A stretch of DNA of 64,000 nt. It comes from Lysobacterales bacterium 15-68-25 (GTDB taxonomy: Bacteria; Pseudomonadota; Gammaproteobacteria; Xanthomonadales; Rhodanobacteraceae). This document shows, piece after piece, positions 34,174-44,203 of this stretch. Under the pieces are notes generated by a model that had not been told where the DNA came from, made no database searches, and saw only the letters and a program-made list of their open reading frames with translations. The position numbers and the translations under genes were made by a program. The stretch is taken from the NCBI GenBank assembly GCA_002279065.1, contig NCKB01000009.1, positions 124,001 through 188,000 on the forward strand, given 5' to 3'. Numbering within the stretch: the stretch's first letter is position 1; each line of letters starts with the position of its first letter.

Positions 34174-35231
34174 GCAGGTTTTCCCGAGAGAACTTCCAGC
34201 ACGCGGGCGTTTTCCGCCGGCGTGCCGATGGTGATGCGCAGCGCATCGCCCAGGTTCGGATAGCGGCGCACGTCGCGCACCACGATGCCGGCGGCAAGCA
34301 ACTGCCGGTAGACCGCACCGGCGTCGTCGAAGCGTACCGCGAGGAAGTTCGCCTGCGACGGCAGCACCTCGCGCACGCCGGGCACCGCGGCGATCGCCGT
34401 GCGCATGTGCGCTCGCTCGGCCTTGATCTCGGCAATGTGCCCGCGCGCCTTGGCCTGGCCCTCCGGCGACAGCGCGGCCAAGGCCGCATCCACGCAGGGC
34501 AAGGGCAACGGATATGGCGCCATGATCCGGCGCAGCAGCGCGATCACCGCGTCGTTCGCCAGCAGCGTGCCGATGCGCGCACCGGCCAGCGCCCAGGCCT
34601 TCGAGAGCGTGCGCAGGATGCCGACATGCTCGTAGCGGTCGATCAGGCCGACGAAGCCCGGTGCGTCGGCGAACTCGACGTAGGCCTCGTCGACGATCAG
34701 CAACGCGCGCCCGTCGAGCGCCTGCGCCAACCGCTCCACCGCCGCCAGCGGGATCACCTGCCCGGTCGGATTGTTCGGGGTGCAGACGAAAACCAGCTTC
34801 ACCGCCGGGGTCATCGCCGCAAGCACGGCGTCGACGTCGAGCGTGAAGTCCGCGGCGAGCGGCGCCTCGATCACCGCCGCGCCCTGCACGCGCGCGCACA
34901 CCGCGTACATGCCGAAGGTCGGCGGCTGGATCAGGATCGCGTCCTCGCCGGCGCGGCAGAACGCGCGAACCAGCAGGTCGATCGCCTCGTCGCTGCCGCG
35001 CCCGACCAGCAGCTGCTCGCGGCGCACGCCATAGAGCGCGGCCAGCGCATCGACCAGCGCCGCCGGTTGCGGATCGGGATAGCGGTTGCAGCCGGCGGCC
35101 GCCTCGCCGAACGGCGCCCACGCGGACTCGTTCGCGTTGAGCAGGATCTGCCCGCCGCTGGCCTCCATCCGCGCCGAGGAGTACGGCTGCATCGCGCGGA
35201 TCTCGGGACGCGCCAGGTCGAGCACGCTCAT
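34170..35231 (-). CDS. hisC: Histidinol-phosphate aminotransferase
   Basis: HisC is a PLP-dependent fold-type I transaminase of histidine biosynthesis. The 353-residue protein has [11 protein letters not shown] at the start, [33 protein letters not shown] and the PLP-lysine region [11 protein letters not shown] with ARIG after it. The start [10 protein letters not shown] overlaps the hisD stop by 4 bp. It is in the normal operon place between hisD and hisB. Confidence 0.97.
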   Translation of the reverse strand: MSVLDLARPEIRAMQPYSSARMEASGGQILLNANESAWAPFGEAAAGCNRYPDPQPAALVDALAALYGVRREQLLVGRGSDEAIDLLVRAFCRAGEDAILIQPPTFGMYAVCARVQGAAVIEAPLAADFTLDVDAVLAAMTPAVKLVFVCTPNNPTGQVIPLAAVERLAQALDGRALLIVDEAYVEFADAPGFVGLIDRYEHVGILRTLSKAWALAGARIGTLLANDAVIALLRRIMAPYPLPLPCVDAALAALSPEGQAKARGHIAEIKAERAHMRTAIAAVPGVREVLPSQANFLAVRFDDAGAVYRQLLAAGIVVRDVRRYPNLGDALRITIGTPAENARVLEVLSGKPA

Positions 35232-36535
35232 GCGCGACCCTCCAGCACGTCCAGCCGCATCGACACCGCGCGGCGGTGCGCCTCCAACTGCTCGGCTGCA
35301 GCCAGCGTGACCGTGCACGGACCGATCGCCCGCAGGCCGTCGGCGCTCACCTCCTGCACGCTGATCTGCTTGACGAAGCTGGCCACCGACACCCCGCTGT
35401 AGCTGCGCGCGTAGCCGTAGGTCGGCAGCACGTGGTTGGAGCCGCTGCAGTAGTCGCCGACCGATTCCGGCGTCCACGGCCCGAGGAAGATCGAGCCGGC
35501 GCTCTCGATGCCGTCGAGCAGCGCGCGCGGCTCGGCGGTCTGGATGATCAGGTGCTCGGGCGCGTAGCGGTTGCTCACCTCCACCGCCTGCGCCAGTGAG
35601 GCCACGGCGATCAGCCGGCTCTGCGCCAGCGCCTGTCGCGCGGTTTCACTGCGGGGCAAGGTCGCGCACTGGCGATCCACTTCGACGGCCACCGCGTCGA
35701 GCATCACGGAAGACGGGCTGAGCAACACCACCTGCGAATCCGGGCCGTGCTCGGCCTGCGACAGCAGGTCGGCCGCGACGAAGGCCGGGTTGGCGCCATC
35801 ATCGGCGATCACCAGCACCTCGGACGGACCGGCCGGCATGTCGATGGCCGCGCCGTCCGGATCACCGGAAACCTGCAGCTTGGCCTCGGTGACCCAGGCA
35901 TTGCCGGGTCCGAACAGCTTTTCGCACTTCGGCACGCTCTCCGTGCCGTAGGCCATCGCGGCGATCGCCTGCGCGCCGCCCAGCTTGAACACGCGGTGCA
36001 CGCCGGTGACCCGCGCGGCATACAGCACTGCCTCATCGCAGCTTCCGTCGGCACGTGCCGGGGAGCACAGCACCACCTCGCGACAGCCGGCAATGGCCGC
36101 CGGCACGCCCAGCATCAACGCGGTGGACGGCAGCGGCGCGCTGCCGGCCGGCACGTACAGACCGACCCGAGTGATCGGCCGCAGCATGCGCTCGACCCGC
36201 ACGCCCGACGCCGTATCCACGCCCACCGGATGAGGCTGCGAAGCACGGTGATAGATCTCGATGCGACCCGCCGCCTCGCAGATCGCCGCCTTCAACGCGG
36301 GATCGAGCGCGGCCTCGGCCGCGGCGAACTCCTCCGCCGTCACCTCGATGGCGTCCAGTGCGCAACGATCGTATTTCGCGCTCAGCTCGCGCAGTGCCGC
36401 GTCGCCCTGCACACGCACCTGGGCGACGATCGCCGCCACACCCTGCTTGAGCTCCTCCGCACGCGCCTGCGCCGGGCGCGACAGCGCCTCGCGCCGGGCG
36501 GTTTCGTCGAGTGCGTTCCAGTCCAGCCGCTTCAT
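35228..36535 (-). CDS. hisD: Histidinol dehydrogenase
   Basis: HisD is a zinc enzyme that oxidises histidinol to histidine in two NAD-dependent steps. The 435-residue protein shows [14 protein letters not shown], the long conserved [26 protein letters not shown], the [12 protein letters not shown] zinc/base region and APEHLI. It begins at [11 protein letters not shown], 22 bp after the hisG stop, and overlaps hisC by 4 bp. Length and motifs are complete. Confidence 0.97.
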   Translation of the reverse strand: MKRLDWNALDETARREALSRPAQARAEELKQGVAAIVAQVRVQGDAALRELSAKYDRCALDAIEVTAEEFAAAEAALDPALKAAICEAAGRIEIYHRASQPHPVGVDTASGVRVERMLRPITRVGLYVPAGSAPLPSTALMLGVPAAIAGCREVVLCSPARADGSCDEAVLYAARVTGVHRVFKLGGAQAIAAMAYGTESVPKCEKLFGPGNAWVTEAKLQVSGDPDGAAIDMPAGPSEVLVIADDGANPAFVAADLLSQAEHGPDSQVVLLSPSSVMLDAVAVEVDRQCATLPRSETARQALAQSRLIAVASLAQAVEVSNRYAPEHLIIQTAEPRALLDGIESAGSIFLGPWTPESVGDYCSGSNHVLPTYGYARSYSGVSVASFVKQISVQEVSADGLRAIGPCTVTLAAAEQLEAHRRAVSMRLDVLEGRA

Positions 36536-36557
36536 CGTCTCGTATCCTCGCGCCCGC

Positions 36558-37451
36558 TCAGGCGAGCATCTTTTCCACCGGCAGCACGAACATCTCCCTT
36601 GCACCGGCCTTCTTGATCTCTTCCAGCTGGCGCCAGCTCACCTCGCCGGCGCACAGCGCCTGCAGCATCAGCTGGTCGGGTTGCCCGGCCACCGGCAGCA
36701 GGGTCGGCTGCGGGCCGCCCGGCAGCAGGCGGGTCACCGCCTCCAGGTTGCCGCGCGAGGTCTGCAGCAGCAGCAGGCGCGACTCGCTCACCTGGATCAC
36801 GCCATCCAGCCGCTTGAACAGCAGCTCCAGCATGTCGCCGCGCTCGTCGGTCGGCAGCGTCGCCGGGCCGGCGAGCACCGCCTCGCTCTCCAGCAATACG
36901 TCCACCTCGCGCAACTGGTTGGCCACCAGCGTGCCGCCACTCTGCACCAGGTCGCAGATGGCATCGGCGGTGCCGAGCTTGGGCGCGATTTCCACCGAAC
37001 CGGCCAGCGTCACCACCTGGGCCTGCACGCCAGCGTCGCGCAGCCACTTGCCCAGCAGGCCGGGATACGAGGTGGCGATGCGCTGACCGCCAAGGCTGGC
37101 CGCGCCCTCGTACGTCATCTCCTGCGGCACCGCCACGGACAACCGGCAGCGACCAAAGCCGAGCGGTCGCCACTCCTTCAGCGGTGCGCCGTCGATCCCT
37201 GCAGTGAGCGAGAACTCGTCCAGCACGTTGCGGCCGACGATGCCGAGGTCGCACACGCCCTGCTCGATCAGCCCGGGGATGTCGTCGTCGCGGACCAGCA
37301 GCAGGTCCACCGGCTCGCCCTCGCCGAAGCAGAACAACTTGTCGCGGCTCTGCCGGAAGGTGAGCCCGCAGCGCTTGAGCAAGTCGAGCGCCGGCTCGGT
37401 GAGCCGGCCGGATTTCTGCATCGCAATGCGCAGGCGATCGCGCGTCTTCAT
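36558..37451 (-). CDS. hisG: ATP phosphoribosyltransferase (long form, with C-terminal regulatory domain)
   Basis: HisG is the first and feedback-controlled step of histidine synthesis. The 297-residue protein is the long form. An N-terminal periplasmic-binding-like catalytic domain has [10 protein letters not shown] and [21 protein letters not shown]-terminal ACT-like domain binds histidine. No hisZ is needed. The ATG overlaps the upstream regulator gene by 4 bp, so enzyme and regulator are translated together. Confidence 0.97.
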   Translation of the reverse strand: MKTRDRLRIAMQKSGRLTEPALDLLKRCGLTFRQSRDKLFCFGEGEPVDLLLVRDDDIPGLIEQGVCDLGIVGRNVLDEFSLTAGIDGAPLKEWRPLGFGRCRLSVAVPQEMTYEGAASLGGQRIATSYPGLLGKWLRDAGVQAQVVTLAGSVEIAPKLGTADAICDLVQSGGTLVANQLREVDVLLESEAVLAGPATLPTDERGDMLELLFKRLDGVIQVSESRLLLLQTSRGNLEAVTRLLPGGPQPTLLPVAGQPDQLMLQALCAGEVSWRQLEEIKKAGAREMFVLPVEKMLA

Positions 37452-37783
37452 GCCTTGTCCTTTTTCTGATTCGTGCGGCGCCGGGCCGCCCGCGCGGCCG
37501 CCGCCAGGTAACCGCCGCTGCCCTGGTTGAGATACCGGGCGACCCGTCCGATCGTAGTGATGCTGACCGCGGTCCGCTCGTGGATCTCCCGGTAGGAAAC
37601 GCCCTCGAGCAGGTACGGCACCACCCGCCAGCGATCGACCAGCACCTCCAGCTCTGCCGGCGTGCACAGGTCGTGCAGGAACGCCGACATCTCATCGGCA
37701 TTCTTCAGCGACAGCAACGCCTCGCAGAGGCTCAGCTCGGCGGACTCGGCGGGTGTTTCGGGATCGACGGAACGGCGCTTCAT
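37448..37783 (-). CDS. hisR: YerC/YecD family TrpR-like transcriptional repressor, probable his operon regulator
   Basis: This 111-residue DNA-binding protein of the TrpR superfamily (YerC/YecD branch) is the first gene of the his operon. The N-terminal helices hold LCTPAELEVLVDRWRV, and the helix-turn-helix spans about 62-85 (VSYREIHERTAVSITTIGRV). The C-terminus is basic. It overlaps hisG by 4 bp, and a 24-bp dyad with a good promoter lies directly before its ATG. It therefore most likely represses its own operon in response to histidine. The symbol follows the HisR name I recall for Xanthomonadales; ligand binding is inference. Confidence 0.85.
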   Translation of the reverse strand: MKRRSVDPETPAESAELSLCEALLSLKNADEMSAFLHDLCTPAELEVLVDRWRVVPYLLEGVSYREIHERTAVSITTIGRVARYLNQGSGGYLAAAARAARRRTNQKKDKA

Positions 37784-37807
37784 AATGTACTAATGCGTTA
37801 ATACATT
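37784..37807 (-). promoter_or_regulatory. 24-bp imperfect palindromic operator touching the hisR start codon
   Basis: The half-sites AATGTACTAATG and CGTTAATACATT (plus strand) are inverted copies matching at 10 of 12 positions. The dyad ends at the base next to the hisR ATG. With the -10 box five bases before its other end, transcription should start at about its edge, so bound repressor would cover the start site and initial transcript. A TrpR/YerC-type regulator encoded by the first gene is the obvious ligand. Confidence 0.75.
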
Positions 37808-37812
37808 TGCAC

Positions 37813-37841
37813 AGTCTAGCGGGCTGCCCTGTGCCTGTCGA
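37813..37841 (-). promoter_or_regulatory. Sigma-70 promoter of the his operon
   Basis: On the minus strand, a -35 box TCGACA (37841-37836; five of six to TTGACA) is separated by 17 bp from a -10 box TAGACT (37818-37813; four of six to TATAAT). It lies immediately upstream of the operator dyad and hisR. The predicted leader is only about 24-26 nt, with no room for a histidine attenuator. Confidence 0.65.
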
Positions 37842-37921
37842 GCGCCCGCTCCCGGGCTGGCCAGGCGAGCCAGGGATTCGTGTGGATCGGCGGAGCGTGG
37901 CGCTTCCGCCCGGGGAGAACG

Positions 37922-38911
37922 TCAGCGATCCCGGCGGGAACGCACCTGCTGCAGGCGCCGGTCGAGCGCATCGAGGAAAGCCCCGGGCAACTCCGCCCGG
38001 ACGGGCGCCCGCCACCAGCCCGGGCGGGCGAAGCGGACGCACTTGATGGCGTCCTTGTCGGTCATCAGCAGCGGGCGCGCACCAGCGAACGCCAGATCCG
38101 CCGCATTGAACGCGTGATGGTCCGGAAAGGCATGGCCGTCCACCTCCAGCCCCTGCATGCGCAGGCTCTCGAAGAAGCGGTCGGGGTGGCCGATGGCGGC
38201 CACGGCGGCCACCGGCGTACCGGCGAAGCTGGCCAGTGGACGCTCCTCGCCGCCGACCAGCGCGACCGCGGTGCCGCCAACCAGTCGCATCGGGAACTCA
38301 TCGGGCCCGGCTGCGCCGTTGGCGACGCGGAAATCGACCCGTCGCAGCCGCGACAGGGGCTCGCGCAACGGGCCGGCCGGCAGCAGCCGGCCGTTGCCGA
38401 AACGCCGCGCGCCGTCGACCACGCAGATCTCCACATCGCGGGCAAGCCGATAGTGCTGCAGGCCATCGTCGGCGATCACCACGTCGCAGCCGGCCTCGAT
38501 CAGCAGCGCGGCAGCTGCGGGCCGGTCCCGCCCCACCGCTACCGGCGTGCCCGCGGCACGGATCAGGCAGGGCTCGTCGCCGAACGTCGCGGGATCGGGC
38601 TGCGCATCAAGCAACGCCGGCTCGCGCTGCGTGCCGCCGTAGCCACGACTGACCACGCCGGGCTGCCAGCCGCGCCGGTGCAGCGCATCGACCAGCGCCA
38701 GGGTCAACGGCGTCTTGCCGGTGCCGCCAGCCGTAAGGTTGCCGACCACCACCACAGGCACCGGCAGACGGACACGACGCAGGATGCCGGCGCGGTAGAG
38801 CGCGCGGCGCAGGGCGGCGAGGCCGCCATAGAGTGCGGCCAGCAGGAACGTCCAGGCCGGCGGACGTCGATCGCCGTACCAGCTTTCCTGCAGCTCGTCG
38901 GCCAGCGCCAT
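37922..38911 (-). CDS. lpxK: Tetraacyldisaccharide 4'-kinase
   Basis: LpxK phosphorylates the lipid A disaccharide at the 4' position on the inner membrane. The 329-residue protein has an N-terminal membrane-associating helix, the P-loop VGNLTAGGTGKTPL, SRGYGG, and the DDGLQHYRLARD metal/base motif. It lies 7 bp after msbA, the usual msbA-lpxK pairing, and makes the substrate that MsbA later flips. It is the last gene of the cluster that begins at exbB or comEC. Confidence 0.96.
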   Translation of the reverse strand: MALADELQESWYGDRRPPAWTFLLAALYGGLAALRRALYRAGILRRVRLPVPVVVVGNLTAGGTGKTPLTLALVDALHRRGWQPGVVSRGYGGTQREPALLDAQPDPATFGDEPCLIRAAGTPVAVGRDRPAAAALLIEAGCDVVIADDGLQHYRLARDVEICVVDGARRFGNGRLLPAGPLREPLSRLRRVDFRVANGAAGPDEFPMRLVGGTAVALVGGEERPLASFAGTPVAAVAAIGHPDRFFESLRMQGLEVDGHAFPDHHAFNAADLAFAGARPLLMTDKDAIKCVRFARPGWWRAPVRAELPGAFLDALDRRLQQVRSRRDR

Positions 38912-38918
38912 GGCCGCG

Positions 38919-40694
38919 TCAGTCGCCCGCCGGCGCCTGGAACTGCATGCGGTGGAGCGCAGCGTAGTGGCCCTGCAGCGCCAGCAGCTCGGCGTGGGTG
39001 CCGCGCTCGACGATGCGGCCGTGATCCATCACGGCGATCTGGTCCGCCCCCTCGATGGTCGACAGCCGATGCGCGATCACCAGCGTCGTGCGGTGCTCCA
39101 TCAGGCGCTGCAGCGCGTTCTGGATCAACCGCTCGGATTCGGTGTCCAGCGCGCTGGTCGCCTCGTCCAGCACCAGGATCGGCGCGTTCTTCAGGATCGC
39201 ACGGGCTATCGCGATGCGCTGGCGCTGGCCGCCGGACAGCATGCTGCCGCCCTGCCCGATCGGGCTGTGCAGCCCCTGCGGCATGCGGCGGATGAACTCC
39301 ATGGCGTTGGCCGCCTCGGCCGCCGCAACGATGTCGGCCTCGCTGGCACCGGACAGTTCGCCGTAGGCGATGTTCTCGGCCACCGTGCCGTCGAACAGCA
39401 CCACGCTCTGCCCCACCCAGGCGATCTGGCGGCGCAGCGACGCCAGCGTGTAGTCGAGGTAATCCTCGCCGTCGAGCACGATGCGTCCGGCGCTGGGCTC
39501 GTAGAAGCGCGGCAGCAGGCTGACCAGGGTGCTCTTGCCGCTGCCGGAGCGACCGACCAGCGCGGTCACCGTCCCGGGCGGACAGCGCAGGTCCACCCCG
39601 CGCAGGGCCTCGGCCTCGCTGCGCGGATAGCGCAGGCGGATGCCTTCGAACACCAGGTCGCCGCGCGTGCGCTGCAGCGCGATCCGGCCGTGGTCATTCT
39701 CCGGCGCCATGTCCATCACGTCGAACAGGTCTTCCGCCGCCGACATGCCGCGCTGGATGTTCGACTGCACGTTGGTCAACCGCTTCAGCGAGGGAATCAT
39801 CGCGCCCATCGCGGTGAGCACGGTGATGAACACCCCCGAGGTGATGTGGTCGATCACGTCCGCCTGCGTGCCCAGGTAGACCAGCACCGCCAGAGCAAAC
39901 GCGGCGACCGTCTGGATCGCCGTGCTGGACGAGGCGCTGGTCAAGGCGATCTTCAGGTTGAGCCGCCGTGCCCGCCGGGTGACGTCATCGAACCGCGCGC
40001 CCTCGTGGGGCTGGCCGCCATAGATGCGGACTTCACGGTAGGCACCCACCGATTCCTCGACCGTGCCAGTGACCGAGCCCATCGACCCCTGGATGCGCCG
40101 GCTGATGCTGCGGTAGCGGCGGCTGACCACGGTGGCGATCAGCGCCACGGCAGGCACCATCACCAGCAGGGCCAGCGTAAGGTAGGCGCTGTTGTGCAAC
40201 ATCACGTACAGCATGCTGAGCACGGTGACGCCCTCGGTCACTGCTGTCTTGATCGCATCGGTCGATGCCGACGCCACCTGCTCGCTGGTGTAGGTGATGC
40301 GGGAGATCTGCTGGCCGGACGGCTCATCGCCGAAGAACGTGGCCGGAAGCTTCAGATAGGCGCCGAACACGTCCACCTGCATCGCCTGGACCACGTGGCG
40401 ACCGATGTAGGAGATGCCGTAGCTGCTGAGGAAGGTGCCGACGCCGCGCACGGCGAAGATGATCATGATCCAGATCGGCATCCAGAAGATCAGATGCGGA
40501 TCCTTGTTCTTGAACAGGTCGTCGAACAGCGGCCGGAGCAGGTTGGTGAACACCGCCAGCGCGCCGCCGTCGATCGCCATGCCCAGCATCGAGAGCAGGC
40601 CGACCGTGCGGTAGCGACGGGTGTAGCCGAACAGGCGCTTGTAGACCGCCCAGGTCCGGGCGTCCCAGACCCCGCGTCGTTCCGCGGCATTCAC
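38919..40694 (-). CDS. msbA: Lipid A export ABC transporter MsbA (permease/ATP-binding)
   Basis: MsbA flips core-lipid A across the inner membrane. The 591-residue half-transporter has six N-terminal membrane helices and a C-terminal ATPase with Walker A GRSGSGKST, signature LSGGQRQR, Walker B ILVLDEATSAL and the H-loop IAHRLST. The start is a GTG at 40694 inside GTGA, which overlaps the exbD stop; homology begins exactly there. The same frame stays open for another 2.7 kb upstream, but that is an antiphase reading of exbD, exbB and comEC. Confidence 0.94.
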   Translation of the reverse strand: MNAAERRGVWDARTWAVYKRLFGYTRRYRTVGLLSMLGMAIDGGALAVFTNLLRPLFDDLFKNKDPHLIFWMPIWIMIIFAVRGVGTFLSSYGISYIGRHVVQAMQVDVFGAYLKLPATFFGDEPSGQQISRITYTSEQVASASTDAIKTAVTEGVTVLSMLYVMLHNSAYLTLALLVMVPAVALIATVVSRRYRSISRRIQGSMGSVTGTVEESVGAYREVRIYGGQPHEGARFDDVTRRARRLNLKIALTSASSSTAIQTVAAFALAVLVYLGTQADVIDHITSGVFITVLTAMGAMIPSLKRLTNVQSNIQRGMSAAEDLFDVMDMAPENDHGRIALQRTRGDLVFEGIRLRYPRSEAEALRGVDLRCPPGTVTALVGRSGSGKSTLVSLLPRFYEPSAGRIVLDGEDYLDYTLASLRRQIAWVGQSVVLFDGTVAENIAYGELSGASEADIVAAAEAANAMEFIRRMPQGLHSPIGQGGSMLSGGQRQRIAIARAILKNAPILVLDEATSALDTESERLIQNALQRLMEHRTTLVIAHRLSTIEGADQIAVMDHGRIVERGTHAELLALQGHYAALHRMQFQAPAGD

Positions 40695-41122
40695 CGATCC
40701 GCCCCCGGCTTCTCGGGGGTGGTGGCGATCGACAGCTGGGTGAAGCCGAGCTGGCCCAGCGCATCCATGGCGGTGACCACGTACTGGTGCGGCGTCATCG
40801 CATCGGCGCGGATCACCACCTGGCCGTCGCGGCGGCCGCCGGAGTTCTGTTCCAGCATCTGCTTGAGCGGCTCGATCCCCTCGCCCAGCACCTCGTCGCT
40901 GCCGACGTAGTAGCGGCCGTCCTTGTCGATCATCACGGTGAGCAGCGGCGCCTGCACGTCGCGCTCCTGCGCGCTCGCCTTGGGCAGGGTCACCTGCATG
41001 CGCGAGTGCTGGATGAAGGTGGTGGTGAGGACGAAAAACATCAGCAGGGTCAGCAGCACGTCGATCAACGGGATCACGTTGATCTCGAAATCGTCGCGGC
41101 GACGGTCCGAACCGATACGCAT
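40691..41122 (-). CDS. exbD: ExbD/TolR family biopolymer transport protein
   Basis: ExbD-type proteins form, with ExbB, a proton-driven motor that energises outer-membrane processes. The 143-residue protein has one N-terminal membrane helix with the family motif INVIPLIDVLLTLLMFF, whose Asp is the proton-path residue, then a periplasmic domain. It lies 6 bp after exbB and overlaps the msbA GTG start. The exbB-exbD-msbA-lpxK arrangement suggests co-expression with lipid A export rather than with a TonB gene, which is not here. Confidence 0.93.
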   Translation of the reverse strand: MRIGSDRRRDDFEINVIPLIDVLLTLLMFFVLTTTFIQHSRMQVTLPKASAQERDVQAPLLTVMIDKDGRYYVGSDEVLGEGIEPLKQMLEQNSGGRRDGQVVIRADAMTPHQYVVTAMDALGQLGFTQLSIATTPEKPGADR

Positions 41123-41128
41123 GGGGGC

Positions 41129-41839
41129 TCAGCCTGCCGCCGGGGTGCGACGCGGGCGCGGCGTCGCCGGAGCCGCCGGCGCGCCGAGGGTGAGGTCGTC
41201 GAGCAGCGCGATGGCCTCTTTCTCCATCGCCACGCAGTAGCCCGCCACCTTGCTGCGGAAATAGCGGTGCAGCACGTAGGCCGGAATCGCCACCACCAGG
41301 CCGGTAGCGGTGCAGATCAGCGCCTCGCCGATGCCGCCGGCCATCTTCATCGGATCGCCCACGCCGCCACGCATCACGTCGAGGAACATGCGGATCAGGC
41401 CGATCACCGTGCCGAACAGGCCAAGCAGCGGGCCGATCAGGGCGATCGTGCCGAGCGTGTTGAGGTAACGCTCCATCCGGTGCGCAACGTGGCGACCGGT
41501 GTCCTCCAGCCGCTCCTTTATGATCTCGCGCGAACGGTCGCGCACCACCAGGGCGGAGGCCAGCAGTTCGCCCAGCGGCGAGCCGCTGGCGAGCGTGTCC
41601 AGGTGCTGCGGATCGAGCTGGCCCTTGCGCGCCCACTCCCGCACCTCCTGCCCCAGCCCCGGCGGCAGCACGGACGAGCGCCGCAGCGTCCAGAAGCGCT
41701 CCAGCACGATCGCCAGCGCAATCGCCGAACAGAACAGGATGGGCGCCATCGCCCAGCCGCCAGCCATCAGGATTTCCAGCACGACGCCCCCGCAGGATGC
41801 CAAGTAGAACGAAGGCGGCATCATACCAGTCCGTACCAT
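41129..41839 (-). CDS. exbB: ExbB/TolQ/MotA family proton channel protein
   Basis: This partner of ExbD has three membrane helices: MAGGWAMAPILFCSAIALAI, then the paired LIGPLLGLFGTVIGLI and GLVVAIPAYVLHRYF segments. The full open frame gives 236 residues from an ATG. The natural start is probably the GTG at 41782 (218 codons, 217 residues), because homology begins near VLEILMAGGWAM. A TGGTATGAT extended -10-like sequence also lies within the first codons of the longer frame, so a promoter may sit there. It follows comEC after 45 bp. Confidence 0.9.
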   Translation of the reverse strand: MVRTGMMPPSFYLASCGGVVLEILMAGGWAMAPILFCSAIALAIVLERFWTLRRSSVLPPGLGQEVREWARKGQLDPQHLDTLASGSPLGELLASALVVRDRSREIIKERLEDTGRHVAHRMERYLNTLGTIALIGPLLGLFGTVIGLIRMFLDVMRGGVGDPMKMAGGIGEALICTATGLVVAIPAYVLHRYFRSKVAGYCVAMEKEAIALLDDLTLGAPAAPATPRPRRTPAAG

Positions 41840-41884
41840 GCGTTCCGTGGGCTGCGTCCGGCTCCCGGAACGACGCCAGGCACG

Positions 41885-44203
41885 CTAGCGCTCGCGCCAG
41901 TAGCGCCTGCGTCGCTTCCGTTCGCCCGGCCACGCATGGGCCGGCGCGCCAACCGGGAAATCCAGCCGCAGGGCGCCCTCCTCCGCCGTGTTCGCCAGCG
42001 GCACGCCGGCGTCGCGGTAGCGCGCCACCACGGCTGGATGCGGATGGCCGAAGCGGTTGTGCCATCCGGCCGAAACCACCGCCAGTGCGGGATGCAGCAC
42101 CGCGATGAACGACGCGCTGGAGGAAGTCTTGCTGCCATGGTGCGGCACGGTCAGCAGCACCGGCCGCCCGGGCGGGACGGCCGCGGCCACGTCCCCCTCC
42201 ACCCGACGGGTGATGTCGCCGGTGAGCAGCAGGCGGTCGCCGCTGCCCTCCACCAGCAGCACGCAGGAGCGGTCGTTGTCGTGCGATGGCTGCCTGCGCG
42301 GATTGAGCACCCGGAACGTCACGCCGTCCCACCGCCACGACTGCCCGGCCTCGCACGGCGTCATCGGCGCCGGCATCCGCGCCGGCTCGCCGGACAGCCG
42401 GCGCGGTGGGTCGAACGCCTCCAGCACGGCGCCGGCGCCCCCGGCGTGGTCGTTGTCGCCGTGGCTGATCATCAGCAGATCCAATCGCTGCACGCCCAGC
42501 GCATGCAGCGAGGGCACCACCGCCGCCGCCCCCACGTCGAAGCCGGAGGGGTAGCGGGCCCCGGCGTCGTAGAGCAGCGCATGGCGATCGGTCCGCACCA
42601 GCACCGACAACCCCTGCCCCACGTCGAACACCCAGGCCCGGAAAGCGCCCGGCGGGATCACCGCCCGCGCCGGCATCAGCAGCGGCAGGAACAGCAGCGC
42701 CCCCAACCAGCGATGCGGGGTACCGCGCGGCGCCAGCAGCCAGACCGCCCCTAGCATCGCCAGCCACAGCGCCCACGGCGTGACGGCCGGCAGGTACCAG
42801 GCGGCCCCGGGCCATGTGGCCATGCGCGCAAGCACCCACCAGAGCGCATGACCGATCGCAGCAGCAAGCGCCAGCAATGGCGCGGCGAGCGGTGGGCAGG
42901 CCAGCAGCGCCAAGACGGCCACCAGGGTCACCGGCACCATCAGCAGGCTGACCACCGGCACCGCGACCAGATTGGAGAGCGCGCCGACCAGCGAGGCCTG
43001 GCCGAAGAACCAGAGCGTCAGCGGCAGCAGGGCGATGCTCATCACCCACTGCCCGCGTGCCAGGTCCCGCACGAACCCGCGCATGCCGCAGCCACGGACA
43101 TCGAGACAGAACATCAGGAACGCCACGCCGACGAAGGACAGCCAGAATCCGGCCGAGAGCACCGACAGTGGATCGACGAGAAGCATCGCCAGCATGGCCA
43201 CGGACAGCGCGTGGCGACCGTCGAGATGACGTCGGCGGCTGCGCGCGATCACCGCCACCGCGATCATCAGAAGCGTGCGCAGCGTCGGCAGCCCCATGCC
43301 GGCCAGCAAGCCGTAGGCGACTGCCGCGACCAGTGCGGCGACCGCCTGCAGCCGGGACCGCGGGCAACGCAGGCCGAGTCCGGGAAACAACGCATAGAAC
43401 AGCGATGCCACTCCTACCCCGAAGGCCGCAGCAACGCCGACGTGGAAGCCGGAGATGGCAAGCAGGTGCGATACGCCGGTAGCCCTAGCAACGGCCCAGT
43501 CGTCGGGATCCAGGCCTCGCGTGTCGCCCACGGCGAGGGCACGCAAGAGGGCGGCATCGTGTGGGTCGGCCACCCGTGCATCGATCGCCGCGGCCAGGTG
43601 CTGGCGGAGGCGATCCACGCAGGCCGACGCGGCCAACCGCTGGTTGTCGCGCCCATCGCGGACATAGCCGACCGCATCGACTCCTCGGCCCAACGCGCTG
43701 CGCTCGGCATCGCTGCCGCCCGGATTGACCATGCCCCGCGGCCGCTTGAGGCGCACCCGCAACCGCCAGCGCCCGCAAGGACGCAGCACCAGGGATCGGT
43801 CGTACCAGGCCAGCTGCACGCGGCCGTGCCACGCCAATGCGCGCCCGTCGAGGCGAGCCGACGCTACACGGAAAGCGAAGCGCGTACCGTCGGCATGCGG
43901 ATCCGGCAAGTCGAGCAGTTGCCCGGTAACCAGCAGGTCTTCGCCTTCCAGACCGCGCGGCAGCCGTTCGTCCATCGCTTGCGCGCCTCGCCACATCGCC
44001 CAGGCCACGCCAAGCAGGAGCCACCCGAGGATGCGCACCCGGCGGGACAGCCAACAGGCACACGCCGCCGCGCCAACGCCCGTCACAGTGATCGCCAGCG
44101 ACGCGCCGTGTGGCAGCTCGGGAAATGCCTGCACGGCCACTATGCCGACCAGCAGGGCGACGCTGGCCAGCGGCACTCCGGCCCTGAGCGCTTGTTCCGG
44201 CAA
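41885..44203 (-). CDS. comEC: ComEC/Rec2 family DNA internalisation channel
   Basis: ComEC is predicted to carry single-stranded DNA across the inner membrane during natural transformation. The 772-residue protein has an N-terminal DUF4131 region with membrane helices, a central Competence domain (GVSHLLAISGFHVG, GLPTLRTLLM), and a C-terminal metallo-beta-lactamase-like domain with MISHGDNDHAGG and PHHGSKTSSS. All three parts are present, so it is likely functional. It is upstream of exbB on the same strand, with lolD 116 bp further upstream. Confidence 0.94.
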   Translation of the reverse strand: MPEQALRAGVPLASVALLVGIVAVQAFPELPHGASLAITVTGVGAAACACWLSRRVRILGWLLLGVAWAMWRGAQAMDERLPRGLEGEDLLVTGQLLDLPDPHADGTRFAFRVASARLDGRALAWHGRVQLAWYDRSLVLRPCGRWRLRVRLKRPRGMVNPGGSDAERSALGRGVDAVGYVRDGRDNQRLAASACVDRLRQHLAAAIDARVADPHDAALLRALAVGDTRGLDPDDWAVARATGVSHLLAISGFHVGVAAAFGVGVASLFYALFPGLGLRCPRSRLQAVAALVAAVAYGLLAGMGLPTLRTLLMIAVAVIARSRRRHLDGRHALSVAMLAMLLVDPLSVLSAGFWLSFVGVAFLMFCLDVRGCGMRGFVRDLARGQWVMSIALLPLTLWFFGQASLVGALSNLVAVPVVSLLMVPVTLVAVLALLACPPLAAPLLALAAAIGHALWWVLARMATWPGAAWYLPAVTPWALWLAMLGAVWLLAPRGTPHRWLGALLFLPLLMPARAVIPPGAFRAWVFDVGQGLSVLVRTDRHALLYDAGARYPSGFDVGAAAVVPSLHALGVQRLDLLMISHGDNDHAGGAGAVLEAFDPPRRLSGEPARMPAPMTPCEAGQSWRWDGVTFRVLNPRRQPSHDNDRSCVLLVEGSGDRLLLTGDITRRVEGDVAAAVPPGRPVLLTVPHHGSKTSSSASFIAVLHPALAVVSAGWHNRFGHPHPAVVARYRDAGVPLANTAEEGALRLDFPVGAPAHAWPGERKRRRRYWRER

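Noticed and set aside
38919..43367. A 1482-codon open frame on the minus strand that looks like one giant gene
   Set aside because: Its 3' part is msbA. The rest is an antiphase reading of exbD, exbB and comEC with no recognisable domains. Long spurious frames are normal at this GC content.
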